From Pelomonas candidula (GTDB lineage: Bacteria > Pseudomonadota > Gammaproteobacteria > Burkholderiales > Burkholderiaceae_C): DNA of 64,000 bases. The position numbers were made by a program, and so were the translations under genes. Within the stretch, counting starts at the first letter, position 1, and each line of letters opens with the position of its first letter. The DNA is taken from NCBI RefSeq assembly GCF_043555985.1, contig NZ_JBIGIC010000001.1:248001-312000 (forward strand), in the 5' to 3' direction. Positions 16,841-23,536 of this stretch are shown piece after piece. Below the pieces are notes generated by a model that saw only the letters and a program-made list of their open reading frames with translations, did no database searches and was not told where the DNA came from.

Positions 16841-17336
16841 GACGCCGCCCGGCCGACGCGGCCATCTGCAGCACCCAGTAACGCTGCAACTTGCCGGGGC
16901 CGGTGACACAGGCCAGGCCGAAGTCCTCGAACTCGGCCGTCATCAGGTTCTCGCAGTGCGTCGGGCTGGCCAGCCACTGGGCCAGCGCCTCGTCCAGCGT
17001 CTCGGGGCCGCCAGCGAGGTTCTCGCCCGATACGCGCATCACGTAGCCGGCCTCGTGCAGCCGCGTGCGCAGCGTGGCGCCGTCGGCGCCGATGTGGTTG
17101 AGCCGATCCAGCGTGGCCAGTTCAACGGCGTAGCGCCGCGACGCCTCGCCCAGCGCCGCATGCCAGCGCAGCGGCGGCGCGGCGGGCCAGCGGCGGTCAC
17201 CGCAGACGTGGCTGCTGGCGCGCAGCGTGTTCAGCGCATGCTGTGCCGCCTCGGCATCGACAGCGCAGTCGTCGAGCGCTGGCGCCGCCGGCGCGGCGGC
17301 AGCCAGGCTCAGCAGCAGGAGGGGCCAGACACGCAT
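16812..17336 (-). CDS. secreted CAP/SCP-domain protein
   Basis: The 174 aa protein begins MRVWPLLLLSLAAAAPAAPA, a signal peptide, and then has a CAP (PF00188-like) domain. Landmarks are LNTLRASSHVCG, LRWHAALGEASRRYA, LNHIGADGATLRTRLHEAGY, GENLAGG, WLASPTHCENLM and RYWVLQMA. Bacterial CAP proteins are exported and mostly of unknown function. The start is the ATG at 17336; the much longer frame upstream is antisense to the lipoprotein gene. It is convergent with, and overlaps, the response regulator. Confidence 0.85.
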   Translation of the reverse strand: MRVWPLLLLSLAAAAPAAPALDDCAVDAEAAQHALNTLRASSHVCGDRRWPAAPPLRWHAALGEASRRYAVELATLDRLNHIGADGATLRTRLHEAGYVMRVSGENLAGGPETLDEALAQWLASPTHCENLMTAEFEDFGLACVTGPGKLQRYWVLQMAASAGRRPRSSPDQSP

Positions 17337-17387
17337 CGACGCATCGTAGTGGTTGCCAACCGGGCCACGCAGGCCCACGATGACGCC

Positions 17388-17789
17388 ATGAACCTGCCTC
17401 GCCTCCTCGCCTTCGCCCTTGCCGGCATCGCCCTCGCCAGTTGCGCGCAGACACCACCACCGCCTGCCGCGGCCACGGAGCCCGAGTCCGCGCGGCTGGG
17501 CCGCGAGCTGCGCTCGCTGATCGGCCCGGCCGCCTGCAGCAGCGACGCGCAATGCCGCACCGTGCCGGTCGGCGCCAAGGCCTGCGGCGGGCCGGCCGGG
17601 TACTGGGCCTGGTCGACGAAGGACACCGACGGCGAGGCACTGAAGGCGCTGGCCGCCGCCCAGGCCGCCGCGCACCGCCGCGAGGTCGAGGCCAGCGGCC
17701 TGCGCTCCAACTGCGCGATGACGGCCGACCCCGGCGCGGTCTGCGTGGCCGGGCACTGCCAGCTCGCGACGACACCCGCCGCCCGCTGA
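17388..17789 (+). CDS. small lipoprotein
   Basis: The 133 aa protein starts MNLPRLLAFALAGIALASC, a lipoprotein signal with lipobox LASC, so Cys19 should be lipidated. The mature part holds several further cysteines (AACSSDAQC, KACGG, NCAM, CVAGHC), suggesting disulfides. No enzymatic motif was seen and I do not recognise the family. It is divergent from the CAP gene (51 nt apart), and its 3' end faces the subtilase, with a hairpin terminator between them. Confidence 0.75.
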   Translation: MNLPRLLAFALAGIALASCAQTPPPPAAATEPESARLGRELRSLIGPAACSSDAQCRTVPVGAKACGGPAGYWAWSTKDTDGEALKALAAAQAAAHRREVEASGLRSNCAMTADPGAVCVAGHCQLATTPAAR

Positions 17790-17801
17790 GCGCAAAGAAA
17801 A

Positions 17802-17830
17802 AAGGCCGCATGCCTCGCGGCGTGCGGCCT
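17802..17830 (-). terminator. rho-independent terminator after the subtilase gene
   Basis: AGGCCGCA (17803-17810) pairs with TGCGGCCT (17823-17830) around a 12 nt loop. Read on the minus strand the stem is followed by TTTTTT and then C-TTT, a proper T-run, so it ends transcripts of the protease gene. In the plus direction there is no T-run. Confidence 0.8.
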
Positions 17831-17868
17831 GGATGCACCAGCCCGCAACGGGCCGGCGGCGAAGCGGC

Positions 17869-20800
17869 TTACTCGGACGTCGCGACCTTGCGCGGCGCGG
17901 TGTCCAGCGCCTCGCTGAGGACGGGCGCACCGGGTTCGACGCGCAGCACGGTGGCCGCCTGCACGGCGCCGTTCGGGTCCAGCCACTGCACGCCACCGAC
18001 ATAGCGATGGCCGCTGAGCAGGCCCGACCAGCTCATGCCCACCGTCGCGCTGCTGCCGGCATAGACCTGGCTCGGCACCAACACGTTGAAGCTGCCGCCG
18101 GTGTCGCTGGGGGTAACGATCCAGCTCGACAGCGCATGCGTCATCTGGCTGGATGCACCGCCGCCATAGGCGGTCACGCAGACGCGGTAGGTGCCGGCGG
18201 CCGGGTTGTTGTACTGCACGGCCTCGTTGGTGCCCTCGGCGCCGGAGTAGCTGGCCACATCGCTGGGCGACAGCACCAGCAGGTCGTTGTCGTCCTGCGG
18301 GCCGCTGGTGTCCTGCTGGCGCAGCGCGAAGCGGGCGACGATGGCGCCGGCCGGCACGTCGAAGTTGTAGACCTTGACGCTGGCCGTGTCGACGCCGGCG
18401 CGGCAGATCGCCGCGAGTGCCGTCGAACCCAGCCCGCCGGCCGTCAGCGTGGCTGCCGGCGACATCGTCACGTCCTTCATGCCGCCCTTGCGCGCCGTGA
18501 TGCGGCCGGCGATGCCGGTCTTCAGCGAGAAGGTGCGCGAACCGGATGGCGTCAGCGCACTCTGCGCGGCCGGCGCGCTGATCGGCACGCCGACACGGGC
18601 CTGCACCGGGCTGTGCACGACGTGGCCGCCGTTGTCGCTCCAGGTCAGGTCGCCGAAGTACCAGGTGTTGGTGACGGCGGCGGCCGTGGGCGTCAGCTTG
18701 ACGGTGAACGACTTCGTCTCGCCGACCGCCAGCGTCAGCGACGCGGGCGACACGACGGTCGTGAAGTTCGGAACGCTGGCCACGGCCGTGTAGGTGGCGC
18801 TCGTGCTGCCCACATTGGTCACGCGGCGGGTGATGGTCGTGCCGTTGGAGTAGATCGACCCGGCGGTGATGGACGGGAGGTTGAGGTTGTAGGTCTCGTC
18901 CAGCGTGCCGTAGGTGTTGCAGTCGGTGGTGGTGACAGCGGAGCGGTTGACCTTGCACTGGTACTTGACCCAGTCGGCCTTGCCCGCGTCATAGACCAGG
19001 CCGGGGTCGGTCGCCTTCTGGGGCGCGATGTGGCCGGCACCCTGGCCCCAGGGCAGGCGGCCATTCTGGGCCCCGGTGAGGCCGTCGTTCAGCGTCGGGA
19101 ACGCGGTGGTCATCAGCGCCGACTTGATCGCGGCGGGCGACCAGGTCGGGTGGGCCTGGCGCAGCAGCAGCGCGACGCCGGCCACGTGCGGGCTGGACAT
19201 GGACGTGCCGGACAGCGTCGTCCAGGCGGGCGGCGGCACCAGCGTGTTGGCAGCGACCTGATCGCGCTGGGCGTTCGTGATGTCGGGCGTGCCCTGCGCA
19301 ATGATGTCCACGCCGGGGGCGGTGATGTCGGGCTTGAGCTGGTTGGCGTCGCCGGCGTTCGGGCCGCGCGACGAGAAGCCCGCCATGATGGGCGCGTTGG
19401 GCGTGGAGCCGATGTAGAACGGGCTGATGACCGAGCTGCCGGCCCCGCCCGCGGCGTAGGCCTTGATCGCGGCGCCGTCGACGGCCGTCACGTGAACGGT
19501 GGGCACCGCATGCGGCTCGGCAACCAGGCCGGCGTTGTTGTCCACCAGCACCATGCCGACGCCGCCGGCGGCCGCCACGGCCGCGCTCTTGTTGACGCGC
19601 GCATTGGTACCGCGGTCGCAGACGACGATCTTGCCGGCCACCTTGGCCGGGTCCAGCACCGCCAGGCCGCCGTTGTCGCCGGCGGTGAAGCACAGGCGCA
19701 GGCTGGTGGCGTTGGCGCCCGCCAGACCGGCTTCGCTGGCGTTGATCATGGGCGTCGAGGTCGGCACGCCGGTGGGCGTCATGGACGCGCCGGTGTACTT
19801 GGCGGCGTTGCCCAGCGTCACGTCGCCGTTGAAGGTGCGGTCGTGCGAGGACGCGGCGATGGTGCTGAGCCAGGGGCTCAGGTGGGCCACGGCCTGGCCG
19901 GGGCCGCTGTTGCCGGCGGACGCGGCGACGAAGACGTTGGCCAGCGCCGCGCGGTAGAAGGCCTGCTCGACCGGATCGTTGACGCCGGTCTGCGAGCCGC
20001 TGATGGAGTAGTTGATGACGTTGACGCCGTCCTTGACGGCCGCGTCGATAGCGGCGACGGAGTCGGTCGGCCAGCAGTTGTTCTGGCTGCCGGTGCCGTC
20101 GGTGGCGTCGGGGTTCACCCAGGTCCAGCAGACCTTGTAGGCGGCGATGCGGGCGCGCGGCGCCATGCCGGTGGCCTGGCCCAGCGCGAGGCCGGAGACG
20201 ATGGCCGTCGGGCCGCTGTTGCCGGCGGCCGTGGAGGCGGTGTGGTCGCCGTGGCTGCCGTGGCCCACCGGGCCGGCGACGGAGTCGCGGCCGGAGACGA
20301 AGTCGGTCCAGTGCAGCGTGTTGCCGGTGGCGTCGAAGCCGGCCTTGAAGTACTTGATGCCGACCAGCTTGTTGTTGCAGCTTGCGGCCGTGATGCCTTC
20401 GCCAGGCGTGCAGCCGCCCGTGAAGCTGGCTGGCGCCGGACCGTAGGCCAGCGTGCCGCTGCTGCTGGGTACACCGCTGCCGTCGACCTTGTCGAAGAAG
20501 GCCGGGTTCTCGGGCCAGATGCCACCGTCGACGACGCCGATGACGAGGTTCTCGCCCTTGATCGCGCTGCCGCCGATGCTCTGCGACCACAGGCCGCCCG
20601 GCAGGCTCAGGCCCAGGAACTTGCTGGTGGAGATGGTGTCGAGCTGGCGCGGCGTGTCCTCGAACAGGTCGACCACGTTGGCGTTGTTGCGCAGCGCCAC
20701 CGCCTCGGCCTCGGTCAGGCGGGCGGAGAAGCCGTTGAAGACCGTGTCATAGGTGGCCAGCACCTGGCTGCGGTCGACCAGCGACAGCACCTCGCCCTGC

Positions 20801-21033
20801 TTCTGGTTCAGGTAGCCGAGGTAGGCCTGCACGCGGGCCGAACTGGTCTGGAAGGATTCGCCGGGCGCGGGCTGCGTGGCGGCGTAGCCGGAGACCGTGC
20901 CCTGGTAGGAGGCAGCGGGTTCGTCCTTGAGTTGGACGATGTAGGTCTTGCGGCTCTGGGCCAGCGAGCTCGTGGCCACGCCGGACAGCAGAACCAGCGC
21001 CGCCAGTGCGGCGGGCTTGAGGGTCATCTTCAT
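17869..21033 (-). CDS. secreted subtilisin-like (S8) protease with PA insert, cucumisin-type
   Basis: The 1054 aa protein starts MKMTLKPAALAALVLLSGVA with a signal peptide (AAGGA-type site 6 nt upstream of ATG 21033). It is followed by an I9 propeptide (KTYIVQLKDEPAASYQG). The S8 domain starts near residue 150: Asp in VIGVVDGGIWPE, His in GHGSHGDHTAST, and Ser in LSGTSMSSPHVAG near residue 610. A protease-associated (PA) domain is inserted between His and Ser (around DRGTNARVNKSAAVAAAGG). A fibronectin-III-like region and a beta-rich tail of about 200 aa follow. The 28 nt spacing to the PEP-CTERM gene upstream suggests one transcript. It is a likely secreted endopeptidase; no PEP-CTERM or autotransporter tail is present, so export beyond the periplasm could use a type II system such as the one upstream. 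Confidence 0.92.
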   Translation of the reverse strand: MKMTLKPAALAALVLLSGVATSSLAQSRKTYIVQLKDEPAASYQGTVSGYAATQPAPGESFQTSSARVQAYLGYLNQKQGEVLSLVDRSQVLATYDTVFNGFSARLTEAEAVALRNNANVVDLFEDTPRQLDTISTSKFLGLSLPGGLWSQSIGGSAIKGENLVIGVVDGGIWPENPAFFDKVDGSGVPSSSGTLAYGPAPASFTGGCTPGEGITAASCNNKLVGIKYFKAGFDATGNTLHWTDFVSGRDSVAGPVGHGSHGDHTASTAAGNSGPTAIVSGLALGQATGMAPRARIAAYKVCWTWVNPDATDGTGSQNNCWPTDSVAAIDAAVKDGVNVINYSISGSQTGVNDPVEQAFYRAALANVFVAASAGNSGPGQAVAHLSPWLSTIAASSHDRTFNGDVTLGNAAKYTGASMTPTGVPTSTPMINASEAGLAGANATSLRLCFTAGDNGGLAVLDPAKVAGKIVVCDRGTNARVNKSAAVAAAGGVGMVLVDNNAGLVAEPHAVPTVHVTAVDGAAIKAYAAGGAGSSVISPFYIGSTPNAPIMAGFSSRGPNAGDANQLKPDITAPGVDIIAQGTPDITNAQRDQVAANTLVPPPAWTTLSGTSMSSPHVAGVALLLRQAHPTWSPAAIKSALMTTAFPTLNDGLTGAQNGRLPWGQGAGHIAPQKATDPGLVYDAGKADWVKYQCKVNRSAVTTTDCNTYGTLDETYNLNLPSITAGSIYSNGTTITRRVTNVGSTSATYTAVASVPNFTTVVSPASLTLAVGETKSFTVKLTPTAAAVTNTWYFGDLTWSDNGGHVVHSPVQARVGVPISAPAAQSALTPSGSRTFSLKTGIAGRITARKGGMKDVTMSPAATLTAGGLGSTALAAICRAGVDTASVKVYNFDVPAGAIVARFALRQQDTSGPQDDNDLLVLSPSDVASYSGAEGTNEAVQYNNPAAGTYRVCVTAYGGGASSQMTHALSSWIVTPSDTGGSFNVLVPSQVYAGSSATVGMSWSGLLSGHRYVGGVQWLDPNGAVQAATVLRVEPGAPVLSEALDTAPRKVATSE

Positions 21034-21061
21034 CGAAGGTCCTTTCGAGTGAGGAAGGGGG

Positions 21062-21820
21062 TCAGACCGAACGGCGGCGGCGGGCACCCACGGCGGCCAG
21101 GCCGGCCGCAGCGAGCAGGGCCAGGCTGGCCGGCTCGGGCACGTGTTCGATGACGATGTCGTCGAGGGCGAACTGCGCGCGGTCGGAGCCGAACGCCGTG
21201 CAGCCAGTGCCGCTGCCCGTCGTGCAGGCGAAGCCGTAGGCCAGCACGTAGTCGAACTCCTTGGCAGCAAAGGTGCTGTCGGTCACGTAGGTCGAGAAGT
21301 TCAGGTTGCCGCTGGCGTCGGGGCCGTTGAGCCAGGCCAGGAAGTCGGTGGTCACGCCGTTGGACACGCCACGCAGGCGCAGCGCGGCCGGCACGGCGAA
21401 GGTCGGGTCGCCGTTGCCGACGAAGGAGGCCTTGAAGCTCTTCACCGAGAAGCGGAAGCCGTCCAGGCTGCCGAAGGCCAGCACGCCGTCGTTGTAGATG
21501 TTCAGGAAGTTGGTGCTGTCATTGACCGGGCATGCAATGCCGGCGCAGGAGCCGGAGCCCGCGCCGGCGATGATTTCGCCCACCAGGTCGCCGGCCTGGG
21601 CCAGCGGCGAGTTGGAGAACGGGTTGATGAAGACGTCATGCCCATCGAGGCCCGGCTGCAGAAAGATGTCGTTGTGCGTCAGGTAGGGCAGGAACGGCGC
21701 ACCGGCCGTGTCCATCGGCGACTCGAAATCGATGACGGCGCGCAGCACGCCCGCCTGGGCTCCCACCGACAGGGTCAGCGCTGAAACAGCCAGCGCCAGC
21801 GAGGTCAGGACCTTCTTCAT
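21062..21820 (-). CDS. PEP-CTERM sorting-domain protein (QFxxD type)
   Basis: The 252 aa protein has a signal peptide (MKKVLTSLALAVSALTLSVG...QAG) and a beta-rich body with a Cys pair, GSCAGIACP. Near the end is AQFALDDIVIE, then VPEPASLALLAAAGLAAVGA and a basic RRRRSV tail, the classic PEP-CTERM exosortase signal (VPEP, one helix, Arg cluster). The QFxxD motif before the sorting signal fits the NF038120-type family. Exosortase should cut at the PEP and release the protein to the surface or matrix. AGAGGG 7 nt before the ATG supports the start. It lies 28 nt upstream of the subtilase and 245 nt after the secretion cluster. Confidence 0.92.
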   Translation of the reverse strand: MKKVLTSLALAVSALTLSVGAQAGVLRAVIDFESPMDTAGAPFLPYLTHNDIFLQPGLDGHDVFINPFSNSPLAQAGDLVGEIIAGAGSGSCAGIACPVNDSTNFLNIYNDGVLAFGSLDGFRFSVKSFKASFVGNGDPTFAVPAALRLRGVSNGVTTDFLAWLNGPDASGNLNFSTYVTDSTFAAKEFDYVLAYGFACTTGSGTGCTAFGSDRAQFALDDIVIEHVPEPASLALLAAAGLAAVGARRRRSV

Positions 21821-22064
21821 TCAAATACCCTCTTTCTTTGCCAGGTTGATCTTGCAGTGCAGGACGTGGCGCCTGGTGGGCGACCACGCGGCCCGCCAAG
21901 GGGTTGAAAAAAGGCGGGCTCCCTGCGCAGGCGAGGCCTGCGGGGAAGCCGATTCTGTTGGACGGATTTCCGTGACCGAATCCACAGTTGCCCGGTCCTC
22001 GATATGGGGGACAGGGTCTACGCCAAGTTGCTGCAATCCAGCACCTTGAGTAAAGAAATATGTG

Positions 22065-22616
22065 TTACGGACCCGTAGGAATCGACGCAGCAAGTGCGGG
22101 CGAGGAGGCGGCGGACGCCGCATCTGCCGGTGCGGAGGCGGCCGCGGTGGCGCCCACGGCGCGGGCCGAGAAGATCAGGTCCCTGGCCTTGTGCACGGCC
22201 GAGCCGTCGGCGGCGACCTGGCGCAGCAGCGCCTGCTCGGAGCGGCTGCGTACCGCGCCGAACGCGTCCGGCTGGCCGGGGTCCGGCATCAGCACCCAGT
22301 CGGCCGCGCCGGTGAAGGGGTCGACGTAGAGCCGGCGCAGATGGTGGCGGGGCTTGAAGCTGCGCCGGTCCTCCAGCAGGTCTTCCAGCCGCTTGGGGTA
22401 TTGCTGCGGCGGGTTGGGCGTGGCCTTGGCATAGGACGCGATGGCGCGGGCGATCTCGCCGCCGCGGAACTCCAGCTCGCGTTCCTTCTCGCGCTGCGCC
22501 GCCGTGCTCCAGGCCTGGCCCAGCGCCGCCAGGCCCGCGGCGGTCAGCGCAACGAGGAAGAGGACGGCGAGGTAGCTGAAGCCCCGCTGGCGCCGTGGGA
22601 CGTCACCAGTCGGCAT
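22065..22616 (-). CDS. divergent pseudopilin, last gene of the secretion cluster
   Basis: The 183 aa protein has a short leader and the processing-like site RRQRGFSYLAVLFLVALT, then one long hydrophobic helix, a charged helix (REKERELEFRGGEIARAI) and a soluble tail ending in an Ala/Ser-rich stretch. It resembles type II pseudopilins but has Ala where Glu5 is expected (F-S-Y-L-A). Lack of Glu5 is known for GspK, the tip pseudopilin, though this protein is shorter than GspK. ATG 22616 overlaps the preceding gene by 14 nt. It is probably the minor or tip component of the pseudopilus; the assignment is inference. Confidence 0.72.
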   Translation of the reverse strand: MPTGDVPRRQRGFSYLAVLFLVALTAAGLAALGQAWSTAAQREKERELEFRGGEIARAIASYAKATPNPPQQYPKRLEDLLEDRRSFKPRHHLRRLYVDPFTGAADWVLMPDPGQPDAFGAVRSRSEQALLRQVAADGSAVHKARDLIFSARAVGATAAASAPADAASAASSPALAASIPTGP

Positions 22617-23064
22617 ACAGCCTGCCATCGGCCGAGCGGCCGGCCGCGCCGCTGCGCACGTCCCAGACGCGGCCGTTGGCCTGCATGTCGGACGGCGGCG
22701 GTACCTCCACCCAGGTTTCGCGGCTGGCGGTGAGCGGGTCCTCGGGCACCTCGCGGATGTAGCGCGCCGTGGCCAGCTCCTGCAGCGAGTCGGGGTAGCG
22801 GCCCTTGTCGGCGGCGTACTGGTCGATGGCGTCGCGCATCGTCGTCAGCGACTGCAGCATCGCGGTCTCGCGGCTCTTCTGCAGCGAGTTGAAGTAGCGC
22901 GGCGCGGCGATGGACGCCAGCAGCGCCACGATGGCCATGACGACGATGAGCTCGATCAGGGTGAAGCCGCGGGACTGGCGAGCCGGGCGCCGGGCCGCCC
23001 CAAGGCCGGCTCGCGCCCCCTCGGGGGGCCGGCTGCGTACTCGCAGACGAGGGGCCGACATCAT
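22603..23064 (-). CDS. pseudopilin with unusually long leader (GspG/H-like)
   Basis: The 153 aa protein has the prepilin site SRG-FTLIELIVVMAIVALLA with Glu5, then a helix and a GspG-like body (DAIDQYAADKGRYPDSLQEL, ...EDPLT...W). It lacks the full Ca-binding C-terminal set of GspG. The leader is about 33 residues, while the other pseudopilins here have 3-11. Most of the extra leader is encoded by a copy of a dispersed extragenic repeat (22982-23031). ATG 23064 has AAGGA at 8 nt and comes just after the previous stop. It should be cleaved by a prepilin peptidase not encoded in this window. Confidence 0.85.
   Translation of the reverse strand: MMSAPRLRVRSRPPEGARAGLGAARRPARQSRGFTLIELIVVMAIVALLASIAAPRYFNSLQKSRETAMLQSLTTMRDAIDQYAADKGRYPDSLQELATARYIREVPEDPLTASRETWVEVPPPSDMQANGRVWDVRSGAAGRSADGRLYADW
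22982..23031 (-). repeat. GC-rich palindromic repeat copy A, inside a pseudopilin leader
   Basis: On the minus strand this reads GGCCCCCCGAGGGGGCGCGA and continues into GCCTTGGGGCGGCCCGGCGC. It matches in order the elements at 32793-32881 and 59391-59436: a CCCCCGAGGGG palindrome, then a GCCTT-GGG-GCG-CCGGGCGCC arm. The other two copies are intergenic; this one is translated as part of the pseudopilin leader. Confidence 0.6.
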
Positions 23065-23065
23065 T

Positions 23066-23533
23066 TCACCAGTCCTTCAACTTCGAACCGTCCAGCGCCT
23101 TGCGCTCGGACTGCGAGAACACGTCGAACACGTCCTTGCCCGGCCGCGGCTCGTCCGGCGCGCTGTCGTAGGCGCGCAGGCCCCAGGTCTCGGCGGCCGG
23201 CTGGTCGGCCGGCGCGAACGGATCGCGCGGCAGGCGGCGCAGGAAGTAAAGCTTGCGGCCATTGGGCGCCTTGGCGTCGGGCACGCCGTCCACCAGCGCC
23301 TGCAGCTTGGGCGGGTAGCCGCTGTCGTCAGCTCCCTGCGTGATGCTGCCGGCCTCGACGGCCTTCTTGTAGGCATCGATGGCCTCGCGCAGCGTGCGCA
23401 GGGCCTGGCGCAGCTCGTGTTCACGGCTGCGCTGCACCGAGAGCTCCAGCAGCGGCCGCGCGGCGGCCGCGAGCACGCCCAGCATGGCCAGCACGACCAG
23501 CATCTCGATCAGCGTGAAGCCCCGGGAGCGCAT
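23066..23533 (-). CDS. pseudopilin (GspG/GspH-like)
   Basis: The 155 aa protein starts MRSRGFTLIEMLVVLAMLG: a 4-residue leader, prepilin cleavage before Phe, Glu at position 5, and a helix to about residue 25. The body has LRTLREAIDAYKKAVEAG and RRLPRDPFAPAD, then WGLRAYDS, as in GspG-like minor pseudopilins. It follows the secretin gene by 3 nt and precedes another pseudopilin by 1 nt, so the three are co-translated. Probably a minor pilin of the same apparatus. Confidence 0.88.
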   Translation of the reverse strand: MRSRGFTLIEMLVVLAMLGVLAAAARPLLELSVQRSREHELRQALRTLREAIDAYKKAVEAGSITQGADDSGYPPKLQALVDGVPDAKAPNGRKLYFLRRLPRDPFAPADQPAAETWGLRAYDSAPDEPRPGKDVFDVFSQSERKALDGSKLKDW

Positions 23534-23536
23534 GGA

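Noticed and set aside
17833..21153. A 1106-codon open frame on plus across the subtilase gene
   Set aside because: It is the antisense shadow of the protease, with biased composition and no recognisable domain; the minus gene has signal peptide, catalytic triad and terminator.
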